NCBI GenBank assembly: GCA_023248785.1
Contig: JAHFDX010000293.1
Location: 1 to 5,536, forward strand
Reading direction: 5' to 3'
Origin: Myxococcales bacterium
GTDB taxonomy: Bacteria; Myxococcota_A; Polyangia; Polyangiales; Polyangiaceae
Length of the DNA: 5,536 nt
Below, in pieces: positions 1 to 5,298 of the stretch. The position numbers and the translations under genes were made by a program. The notes under the pieces were generated by a model. The model worked only from the letters and a program-made list of their open reading frames with translations. It ran no database searches and was not told where the DNA came from. Position 1 is the stretch's first letter. Each line of letters opens with the position of its first letter.

Positions 1-381
1 GTGCTCGGAGCTGTGATGGACGGCGTGAATCTTCCAGAGTGGCTCCCACGCATGGCACGCGCGGTGAAATCCGTACACAAGGAGATCGCCTAGGATGACA
101 GCCAGGACGCAGAGCATCCACGTGGGCACAAGCTGCAGCAGGGCAGGGCGCGTAAGGTGCGCTGTCGCCCCACGCTGGATTGCCGAAAGAATAGTAATCG
201 AGGCAACACTCCACACGAGGTATTGCCCTGCAAAGAACAGCGCATCGGTTCCGATGGCAGGCCGAAAAATCCGCTGTCCGGCGCGCGCCGGAAACAACCG
301 TTCAAGCGGAACGAAAACGGCCACCAAGATCGAAATAGATACACATAGAGTTACAATTCGGTCGAATGTGTTCTCGAACAT
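1..381 (-). CDS. Sterol desaturase / fatty acid hydroxylase superfamily protein, N-terminal part (3' end beyond window)
   Basis: I translated the minus strand from the ATG at 381 and found 127 codons with no stop up to the window edge, so the gene is cut at its 3' end. Hydrophobic segments at about residues 8-25, 48-65 and 80-102 look membrane-spanning. They lead into two histidine clusters, HRACH (106-110) and HAVHH (119-123), followed by SSEH ending at 127. In this family such HxxxH and HxxHH clusters bind a di-iron centre that hydroxylates or desaturates lipid C-H bonds at the membrane. The third histidine cluster and roughly half the protein should lie to the left. The ATG sits 3 bases after the stop of the small lipoprotein gene, in the same frame and without a clear Shine-Dalgarno, so translation is probably coupled. 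The family is well supported; the substrate (sterol, fatty acid, carotenoid or alkylglycerol) cannot be told. Confidence 0.88.
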   Translation of the reverse strand, partial: MFENTFDRIVTLCVSISILVAVFVPLERLFPARAGQRIFRPAIGTDALFFAGQYLVWSVASITILSAIQRGATAHLTRPALLQLVPTWMLCVLAVILGDLLVYGFHRACHAWEPLWKIHAVHHSSEH

Positions 382-384
382 GGT

Positions 385-669
385 TCAGTGTTGCTTTGGT
401 TTGCTTGACGATGCAGGTGACGTTGGTCTCCGCAACACGGGAGGTCCGGCCTTCGACGCAGGAAGAAAGTTTTCGGGCGCGGCGGGTTCACCGTCGTCCA
501 AGGCCGCCTTTTTCGGCTTCTCTGTTTCGGGTGCCGCAAGGGTCGCTGGTGGATAGGCAGTCGGTGCTGGTGTCCCCCCACAACCAGCGAGACCCGCGCG
601 CACGACGAGCGTAGTGAGCATTCCGATTGCGAACATGAGAGCAGCTGCCTTGGCAAGAATGGTGCGCAT
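385..669 (-). CDS. Small Pro/Ala-rich lipoprotein, function unknown
   Basis: The gene encodes 94 residues. I chose the ATG at 669 because AAGGA lies about 6 bases upstream of it, and because the protein then begins with a proper lipoprotein signal: MRTILAK, a hydrophobic stretch, and the lipobox LAGC with the lipidated Cys near residue 30. The frame stays open to 780, but starting there would add an implausible 37-residue extension before the signal. The mature part is short, low in complexity and rich in Pro, Ala and Lys, with a central FLPASKAGP segment and a Ser/Lys-rich end. It has no enzyme motif. It is expected in the periplasm, attached to a membrane. It lies 3 bases upstream of the desaturase-family gene in the same frame, so the two are almost certainly co-transcribed. 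I do not recognise the family. Confidence 0.75.
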   Translation of the reverse strand: MRTILAKAAALMFAIGMLTTLVVRAGLAGCGGTPAPTAYPPATLAAPETEKPKKAALDDGEPAAPENFLPASKAGPPVLRRPTSPASSSKPKQH

Positions 670-836
670 GTGGTTCCTTCCAGCGGTTAGAGATTGAAGG
701 GATTCTACGCCGATTTTTGGAGACGGTGCCTCGAACTCGATCGCGACCAGGACCAGGTTCCTGACAAGGACCTCGATCATCGAAGCAGGCGGGTGGGCGA
801 TTGCTGCGCTTGTGAGCGGCTGCTAATCGATTCCGA
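670..836. promoter_or_regulatory. Divergent intergenic region between lipoprotein/desaturase pair and methyltransferase
   Basis: These 167 bases separate divergently read genes and must hold promoters for both. On the minus strand TAGAAT (707 to 702) is a fair -10 candidate, about 33 bases before the lipoprotein ATG, but I see no good -35 at the usual spacing. Near the middle there is a doubled GACCAG and a short perfect inverted repeat, TCGAT-C-ATCGA (773-783), which could be an operator. On the plus strand GCTAAT (822-827) lies only 9 bases before the methyltransferase ATG. The region's role follows from the gene layout; the individual sites are weak. Confidence 0.4.
676..682 (-). promoter_or_regulatory. 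Ribosome binding site of the small lipoprotein gene
   Basis: On the minus strand GGAAGGAA lies a few bases upstream of the ATG at 669 and contains AAGGA at good spacing. It is the strongest Shine-Dalgarno in the window. It fixes the start at 669 rather than at the longer open frame beginning at 780. Confidence 0.7.
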
Positions 837-1472
837 ATGCCTGCCGATCGTGATCACCTTCGAGCTGCTTATGATGTCGTAGCTGGGGCGTATGCCGAGC
901 GATTCGTTGACGAACTCCGTCATAAGCCGCTCGATCGAGCTCTTCTGAACATGGTTGCGGACGAGTTCGGAGACCGAGGTATCGTCGCTGATATCGGAAC
1001 AGGACCCGGTCACGTTGCTCGCTATCTTAGCGACCATGGGATTCGCGCCCTGGGTGTCGACCTTTCGCCGGAGATGATTGCACACGCTGGGCGGCTTCAC
1101 CCATCCGTGCAGTTCGAGGTTGGTGACATGCTTGCGCTGCAGCAAGAAGATGGCACGTTCGCGGCGATCACCGCCTTCTATGCGATCGTACACCTGTCGC
1201 TAGCCGAGGTTCGAAATGCGGTTCGCGAATTTTTGCGGGTTCTTCAGCCTCGCGGCCTGGTCCTTTTGTCGTTCCATGTGGGCTCGGAGGACATTTATGT
1301 GGAAGAATTTCTCGGAGCACACGTACGTCTCGTTTTTCGATTGTTCAAGGTGGCCGATATTCAGCGCGCGCTGGTCGATGCCGGGTTTGTTGTTGAGGCG
1401 TCGATCGAACGCCGGGCATACACAGAGGAGCACCCTACCTTGCGCGGGTACGTGTTGGCGCGCGCTCCGTAG
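837..1472 (+). CDS. Class I SAM-dependent methyltransferase
   Basis: The 211-residue protein has the length and order of a small Rossmann-fold methyltransferase of the Methyltransf_11/25 type. An N-terminal helix carries LRAAYDVVAGAYAERF. The glycine-rich SAM motif I follows as VADIGTGPGH (50-59), then the ribose-binding acidic residue D75 in VDLSPEM, then GDM (96-98) at the adenine-binding position, FYAIVHL (114-120), and the strand/helix around REFLRVLQPRGLVLLSF (130-146). The C-terminus ends in YVLARAP. It transfers a methyl group from S-adenosylmethionine; the acceptor cannot be read from the sequence, and the protein should be cytoplasmic. ATG 837 is the first start after an in-frame stop at 813-815. 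No clear Shine-Dalgarno precedes it, so initiation may be leaderless or weak. It stands alone, divergent from the lipoprotein/desaturase pair and convergent with the downstream lipoprotein gene. Confidence 0.9.
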   Translation: MPADRDHLRAAYDVVAGAYAERFVDELRHKPLDRALLNMVADEFGDRGIVADIGTGPGHVARYLSDHGIRALGVDLSPEMIAHAGRLHPSVQFEVGDMLALQQEDGTFAAITAFYAIVHLSLAEVRNAVREFLRVLQPRGLVLLSFHVGSEDIYVEEFLGAHVRLVFRLFKVADIQRALVDAGFVVEASIERRAYTEEHPTLRGYVLARAP

Positions 1473-1515
1473 GTTCTTCTATTTGCAGCAGTATGAATTA
1501 GGGCGTGTCCTCGAA

Positions 1516-1544
1516 GTTCTTAGCGGCATGCTTACCGCTCGAAC
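1516..1544 (+). terminator. Hairpin, possible terminator of the methyltransferase gene
   Basis: The stem pairs GTTC (1516-1519) and AGCGG (1522-1526) with CCGCT (1535-1539) and GAAC (1541-1544), with a small internal mismatch and an 8-base loop. It begins 43 bases after the methyltransferase stop. No T-run follows on either strand, so a canonical intrinsic terminator is not shown. It may instead be an RNA 3'-end stabiliser or chance. Confidence 0.3.
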
Positions 1545-1598
1545 GTGGGATCCTCTGTTCGTCCTATAGGAGTGGAGCAAGAAGGGGGTCTCGCGCTG

Positions 1599-1782
1599 CC
1601 TCCCCCAGCGGGGGAGGATCAAGGTGGGGGCTTGTTCCACGAGCACCCAGGATCTTTCTTGGGGCTGCCGCTCGGCATGTTCAAGGAGAGTCGTTGCACG
1701 CTTTGAACCAACATGACAGCCCGAGCGCGCGCGGCGTGCGCTGGGCGGCCCCCACCTTTGGTTCCTCCCCCGTCGGGAGAGG
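1599..1782. repeat. Inverted pair of REP-like palindromes (REPIN/MITE-like element)
   Basis: The left unit is a perfect 8-base-pair hairpin, CCTCCCCC-AGC-GGGGGAGG (1599-1617), followed by a tail containing AAGGTGGGGGC (1621-1631). The right unit is the reverse complement of this arrangement: the tail GCCCCCACCTT (1748-1758), then a hairpin CCTCCCCC-GTC-GGGAGAGG (1764-1782) with one mismatch. The 11-base tails match perfectly in inverted orientation. The spacer has partial inverted symmetry as well (CGCTCGG and CATGTT at 1669-1681 against AACATG and CCGAGCG at 1710-1727). Paired inverted REP units like this are known as REPINs and are moved in trans by RAYT (TnpA-REP) transposases. No RAYT gene is in the window. 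Lying between convergent genes, the element may also help end transcription. Confidence 0.72.
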
Positions 1783-1886
1783 GGGGCACTGGGTTTCGCG
1801 ATCAAGCCAAGCGATCCACGATCGTGTCACTGGACGGACTGGAACGGTTAGGCGCACGTATACCGCCAACACTTGGAGGATACACC

Positions 1887-2648
1887 CTAGTGTGTGATTG
1901 ACGCCGTAGGTGTGAACGTGGGCAAGCTCAAACACGTTGCGCTCGTTCCATCTGCGTTGCGCACGCAATCTGCAAACGCTCCCAGCATTGCGCCCTGCGG
2001 ATCATAAAGAGCGTGTGATTCGGGCGTCCATGTTGTTGGCACATCGGCGCGCATGGTTGTGCCGTCTAACGTGTACCCGAGAGAGACGGACACGTTGTCT
2101 CCGGGCGCGATCACGAGCGGTGGATCGAATCGAACGCTGTCGATCACGCATACGCCACTTGTCCAACCGTGCGGAGCAGTCATGCCAGCCACTTGCCACT
2201 CGACGTTCGGGTGATCTGGAGTGCCGCGGCAGAACTCCAATCGCGCGTAACGATACGTTCCCGGCTGGACAGACATCGCCTGCGAGTTGAGCGCTGCGTT
2301 AACGGCGCTGCTCCCCTCTGCGAAGTCGAAGTAGTCGCAGTCGGCAACTCCGCTGCAGTTCGGATTTTCCCAAATCCTCGACACCATGCCCACGTTGTCG
2401 TGTTTCGTGGGCGTAATCTCTTCGGAGAGGTACACCATGACTAGGCGCATCGCGAACCGCGTCGGCGTGGCTCGAGCGAGGGTCGACTGCATGGGAACGT
2501 CCGCAGGGGCCAGTCCGGACTTTGAAATTGTAACTGACTCTGTCTTATTATCGAACGTCAGCGTTGCGGTTGCGGTTGAGGTTGAGCTTGAGGCCGGAGC
2601 ACAACCACAGATACTGAGCGCGAGCACTCCAACGCATGTGCGGATCAT
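1887..2648 (-). CDS. Secreted six-cysteine lipoprotein, function unknown
   Basis: The gene encodes 253 residues from the ATG at 2648. I chose this start over the in-frame TTG at 2732 because the protein then begins with a compact lipoprotein signal, MIRTCVGVLALSICGC, whose lipobox is ICGC with the lipidated Cys at 16. A Ser/Thr/Ala linker (17-30) follows, then a domain rich in predicted beta strands. After lipidation the mature chain keeps six cysteines (98, 104, 140, 167, 228, 239), enough for three disulfides, which suits the periplasm or cell surface. The stretch YFDFAEGSSAVNAAL...VQPGTYRYARLEF (106-139) resembles the pattern of DUF4382-type beta-sandwich lipoproteins, but this is a remote impression. 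The Shine-Dalgarno is poor: GGTGGA directly abuts the ATG. The gene lies about 100 bases behind the arg operon on the same strand and converges with the methyltransferase gene. No enzymatic motif is visible. Confidence 0.78.
   Translation of the reverse strand: MIRTCVGVLALSICGCAPASSSTSTATATLTFDNKTESVTISKSGLAPADVPMQSTLARATPTRFAMRLVMVYLSEEITPTKHDNVGMVSRIWENPNCSGVADCDYFDFAEGSSAVNAALNSQAMSVQPGTYRYARLEFCRGTPDHPNVEWQVAGMTAPHGWTSGVCVIDSVRFDPPLVIAPGDNVSVSLGYTLDGTTMRADVPTTWTPESHALYDPQGAMLGAFADCVRNADGTSATCLSLPTFTPTASITH
2563..2592. repeat. Six-base tandem repeat in the lipoprotein linker
   Basis: Five adjacent hexamers read GTTGCG, GTTGCG, GTTGAG, GTTGAG, CTTGAG on the plus strand. On the coding (minus) strand they encode alternating Ser/Ala-Thr dipeptides just after the lipidated cysteine. 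A unit of 6 bases keeps the frame, so copy-number change would lengthen or shorten the linker without breaking the gene. Confidence 0.6.
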
Positions 2649-2749
2649 TCCACCATGATTGAACGTCCGGCGAGCGGGGGGCTGTAGCTCTGCCGCCGAA
2701 ACTGGAAGCTGGCGCACCCTTTTTGGCCTCAAGGCTGCCTCGCGCGCAG

Positions 2750-3022
2750 CTATTTATGCGGCAGCGTTATGGGTGCAACTTCACCTGCATCCGCGGAAGG
2801 CGAGCCAGCGTCTGCTTCGGGCCTCGGTTCGAGGCTAACCGGCATAACCGCGCCGGCGAGGTGAGGGCGACTGCCGCATGCGGTGCCTACGAGCGCGGCT
2901 CCCGCAAAGCCCAGTGCTACGGCAAAGGGTGCGATGGCGCGTCGGGAGGGAGAAATCGCACGCTTGATCTTAGACCTGTCGTGTCCAACCGGCGCAGGTG
3001 CGCCTTTCTTGCGCAGTACCAT
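2750..3022 (-). CDS. Small single-membrane-segment or lipoprotein-like protein downstream of argH
   Basis: The 90-residue product has a basic N-terminus (many Arg/Lys in residues 4-28), one hydrophobic segment (about 30-48, APFAVALGFAGAALVGTA), then a Cys at 49 and a short tail rich in Pro, Ala, Asp and Gly (EADAGSPSADAGE). GTAC at 46-49 could be a degenerate lipobox, though the -3 position is Gly rather than Leu, so a plain membrane anchor is equally possible. Asp-Ala-Gly tails of this kind are common in small Myxococcota lipoproteins. The ATG begins 30 bases after the argH stop. AAGG is present but only 2 bases from the ATG, so the ribosome site is weak. The position implies co-transcription with the arginine genes. 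I do not recognise a family, and it may not act in arginine synthesis. Confidence 0.6.
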   Translation of the reverse strand: MVLRKKGAPAPVGHDRSKIKRAISPSRRAIAPFAVALGFAGAALVGTACGSRPHLAGAVMPVSLEPRPEADAGSPSADAGEVAPITLPHK

Positions 3023-3052
3023 GACCTTGTATACGGCTGTTCGCGTGATTTC

Positions 3053-4366
3053 TTACAGCGGCGAACGTTTCAGCCGGTTTATCGCAAGGCCTAACCGCGC
3101 TTGTAGCTCATCCAGGCAAAGATCGGCGCATGCACCGGGTGAGACTCGCGCGACAAGGCTCTCTTCGGGCGTGCGATCCCAAAGGGCACCGAGGTCACGC
3201 GCGACTTTCAGGTATGCGTCGCGAAATGCAACGCCATTGGTTACGAGCTCCACGGCGCGATCCGTGGCGAACATGTCTGCATCGATGGCTGCACGCATGC
3301 GCTCGTGCTGCAGTGCGAATCCGTCGACAAGTCGTTCGGTCACGACCAATGCAGCAAGAGTTGTTTCCACGGCTCGAATGAACGGAGCCTTCGTTGCCTG
3401 AAGATCACGCTGGTATCCACTTGGTAGCGACAGCGTTTGCGCGATTTGCGTGCGCGCGCCTTCAACTTCTGCGCTGGACGTTCGTAAGAGCTCGACGACA
3501 TCTGGATTGCGCTTATTCGGCATGATGGAGGAGCCCGTTGTAAATTCACTTGCGAATGTTACGAATCCGAACTCGCTCGTCGCAAAGAGTGACAGATCCC
3601 AAGCGAAGCGCCGCACGTCGAGGAGCGCACTCCCTAGTGCATCCAGCACAGCGAGTTCGTATTTCCCGCGCGCGTTTTGTACAGCGAGAGGATTGACTTG
3701 CAAGCGTGCAAACTCAAGCTCTGTGGAGACGCCTTGCCGATCGAGGCGAAGGTTCACCCCATACCCAGCGGCGGTGCCTAAGGGACACGAGTCAACGCGT
3801 GTATGTGCGAACGCACATGCGTCGGCGCTGTCGAGGAACGACTCTGCTATGCCAGCGAGCCATAGACCGGCCGACGAGGGCACCGCTCTTTGCAAGTGCG
3901 TGTACCCCGGCATGGGCACGTCATGTTCACGTTCCGCGCGCGTGAGCAGACGTTTCGCGATATCGCAAATGTGGTCGTGGGCGCGAACGAGACGATCCTT
4001 CATGTAAAGGCGAAGTGCCACCTGTACCTGGTCATTTCGACTGCGGCCCGCATGCACGCGCCGGCCAAGCTCTCCCAACGTTGCCGTCAGCTCGAACTCG
4101 ATGGCCGAGTGAGCATCCTCGAAACGCTCGTCGAGTAGAAATTCCCCGTTCGAAAAGCGGTCGCCTAGCCTAGAGAGTTCGGCGCAAAGGGTCGAAACAT
4201 CGCTGTCCGAAAGCAAACCAATGCGACCAAGGCCTCGCACGTGCGCGGCCGTTGCATGAATGTCAAACAAGAACAGCTCGCGGTCGGCCTCGACATCACG
4301 ACTGTTCATGAAGCGATGAAGAGCGTCGTCGACCGAAGTTCCATCTTTCTTCCAAAGGATCGTCAT
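3053..4366 (-). CDS. argH: Argininosuccinate lyase
   Basis: This 437-residue enzyme cleaves argininosuccinate to arginine and fumarate, the last step of arginine synthesis, in the cytoplasm, normally as a homotetramer. The superfamily motifs stand in order: LDERFEDAHSAIE (78-90), HAGRSRNDQ (105-113), GYTHLQRA (154-161) with the conserved His157, and the mobile catalytic serine loop GSSIMPNKRNPD (278-289). The loop reads PNKRNPD where most ArgH proteins have PQKKNPD. The N-terminus (ILWKKDG...DREFLFDI-like) and the rather short length resemble the xanthomonad-type ArgH more than the common form of about 460 residues. The ATG overlaps the argC stop in ATGA (4363-4366), with GAAGAG upstream, so the start is firm and translation is likely coupled to argC. 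Confidence 0.96.
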   Translation of the reverse strand: MTILWKKDGTSVDDALHRFMNSRDVEADRELFLFDIHATAAHVRGLGRIGLLSDSDVSTLCAELSRLGDRFSNGEFLLDERFEDAHSAIEFELTATLGELGRRVHAGRSRNDQVQVALRLYMKDRLVRAHDHICDIAKRLLTRAEREHDVPMPGYTHLQRAVPSSAGLWLAGIAESFLDSADACAFAHTRVDSCPLGTAAGYGVNLRLDRQGVSTELEFARLQVNPLAVQNARGKYELAVLDALGSALLDVRRFAWDLSLFATSEFGFVTFASEFTTGSSIMPNKRNPDVVELLRTSSAEVEGARTQIAQTLSLPSGYQRDLQATKAPFIRAVETTLAALVVTERLVDGFALQHERMRAAIDADMFATDRAVELVTNGVAFRDAYLKVARDLGALWDRTPEESLVARVSPGACADLCLDELQARLGLAINRLKRSPL

Positions 4367-5298
4367 GCAAGACCCAACTCTTCGTTCAATCCGAAGGCGA
4401 GGTTCATGTTGCGAATCGCTTGGCTCGCAGCACCGGCGAGCAGATTGTCAAGAACGGAGACGACGCTTGCGGAAAAACCGTCGCTTGCCACAGAGACTCC
4501 GCCGACCGTCACGTGATGTGTCAAGCAGGCGTCGCGAAGAAGCGGCACACCTTCAATGAAACGAACGAAATGTTCGTTTGAATAGACGCTGCGATACCGT
4601 TCGAAAAGCAGTTCGCGCGTGACCGGGGCGCGCAACGAGAGCGCTACGGTACACATCATCCCCCTGAAAAATGAGGAAACGTGTGGAAGCAGCCTCACGG
4701 GTTGACGGAGTACTCGTTCGAGTTCGCGTTCGTGAGAGTGATCCGTCAAAGTGTACGGAACGACATTATCGCGAAGCATGTCAGGGTCGTTCCTTGGAGA
4801 AGGTTTTGCGCCAGCACCACTGTATCCGCTCACACCGAACACGGTGGCTGGGGAGCGGAGGCACTCAGCGACGGGGGCGATAGCGAGCAAGGCTGCCGTT
4901 GCATAACATCCGGGATTTGCGATGCGTCGGGCGCCCGCAACGCGAGTTCGATTGTGTTCTGGATTCCCGTAGACCCACTGTTCGTCGAGTCGATGATCGG
5001 TGCTCAAATCGATAATGCAGGTATCCTTTGCGCGTGCATCGATCGAGGATGCCCACCCCTTCGCCTCTCCATTGGGGACGCCGAGAAACACTACATCGAC
5101 TTCACGACGTAGTAGCGAATCGGGGTCTGCTTCACTGTAGACGAGGTCTGCTTTTGCACCTTCAAGCTCGACGGGGTGTCCGCCCCGTGAAGTCGATCCA
5201 ATCCATACAATTTCTGCCTCAGGATGGCCGGCGAGGAGCCGGACAAGTTCGCCGCCCACATAGCCACGTGCGCCGATCATCCCCACGCGCAAGGTCAC
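4363..5298 (-). CDS. argC: N-acetyl-gamma-glutamyl-phosphate reductase
   Basis: The 311-residue enzyme reduces N-acetylglutamyl 5-phosphate to the semialdehyde with NADPH, the third step of arginine synthesis. Visible are the dinucleotide-binding GARGYVG (9-15), the catalytic Cys131 in NPGCYATA (129-135), the GVSGYSGAG loop (155-163), and PHVSSFFRG (205-213) containing the conserved His206. I chose the GTG at 5298 as start. It overlaps the stop of the preceding gene in GTGA, has GAGG 7 bases upstream, and puts the nucleotide-binding loop at the expected distance from the N-terminus. The ATG at 5364 would add 22 residues lying wholly within the upstream gene. The 3' end overlaps argH by 4 bases. 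Sequence and neighbours resemble the xanthomonad-type ArgC. Confidence 0.95.
   Translation of the reverse strand: MTLRVGMIGARGYVGGELVRLLAGHPEAEIVWIGSTSRGGHPVELEGAKADLVYSEADPDSLLRREVDVVFLGVPNGEAKGWASSIDARAKDTCIIDLSTDHRLDEQWVYGNPEHNRTRVAGARRIANPGCYATAALLAIAPVAECLRSPATVFGVSGYSGAGAKPSPRNDPDMLRDNVVPYTLTDHSHERELERVLRQPVRLLPHVSSFFRGMMCTVALSLRAPVTRELLFERYRSVYSNEHFVRFIEGVPLLRDACLTHHVTVGGVSVASDGFSASVVSVLDNLLAGAASQAIRNMNLAFGLNEELGLA

Larger units (their letters stand above)
1473..1886. other. Gene-poor convergent intergenic region
   Basis: This stretch of about 414 bases lies between the 3' ends of the methyltransferase gene and the six-cysteine lipoprotein gene. Open frames across it look like chance and lack a ribosome binding site or recognisable domain. 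It holds a hairpin at 1516-1544, a perfect 10-base palindrome TCCTATAGGA at 1562-1571, and the inverted REP-like pair at 1599-1782. I see nothing further in 1790-1886. Confidence 0.7.

Noticed and set aside
90..344. Minus-strand open frame of 84 codons
   Set aside because: It overlaps the desaturase-family gene in another frame; the other frame carries the histidine motifs and membrane segments.
95..556. Plus-strand open frame of 153 codons at the left end
   Set aside because: It lies opposite the desaturase-family and lipoprotein genes, has no domain, signal or ribosome site, and is the mirror of real coding sequence.
777..1193. Minus-strand open frame of 138 codons across the methyltransferase
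   Set aside because: The plus strand has clear SAM-binding motifs here; the antisense translation shows no recognisable feature.
1562..1571. Perfect 10-base palindrome TCCTATAGGA, considered as an operator or insertion target
   Set aside because: It is short and single, and no duplicate flanks the REP-like pair, so chance is a sufficient explanation.
1505..1897. Plus-strand open frame of 130 codons and minus-strand frames in the convergent gap
   Set aside because: They run through the REP-like hairpins, lack ribosome sites and have no domain, so they appear to be chance frames.
2734..2750. GCTGC/GCAGC hairpin at the end of the small gene behind argH, considered as a terminator
   Set aside because: The stem is only 5 base pairs and no T-run follows on the minus strand; the nearby run is of A residues.
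3450..4007. Plus-strand open frame of 185 codons inside argH
   Set aside because: It is antisense to highly conserved argH motifs and is rich in Ser/Arg, as expected for a shadow frame of GC-rich coding DNA.
4681..5112. Plus-strand open frame of 143 codons inside argC
   Set aside because: It is antisense to argC, including the catalytic Cys region; no independent evidence of coding.
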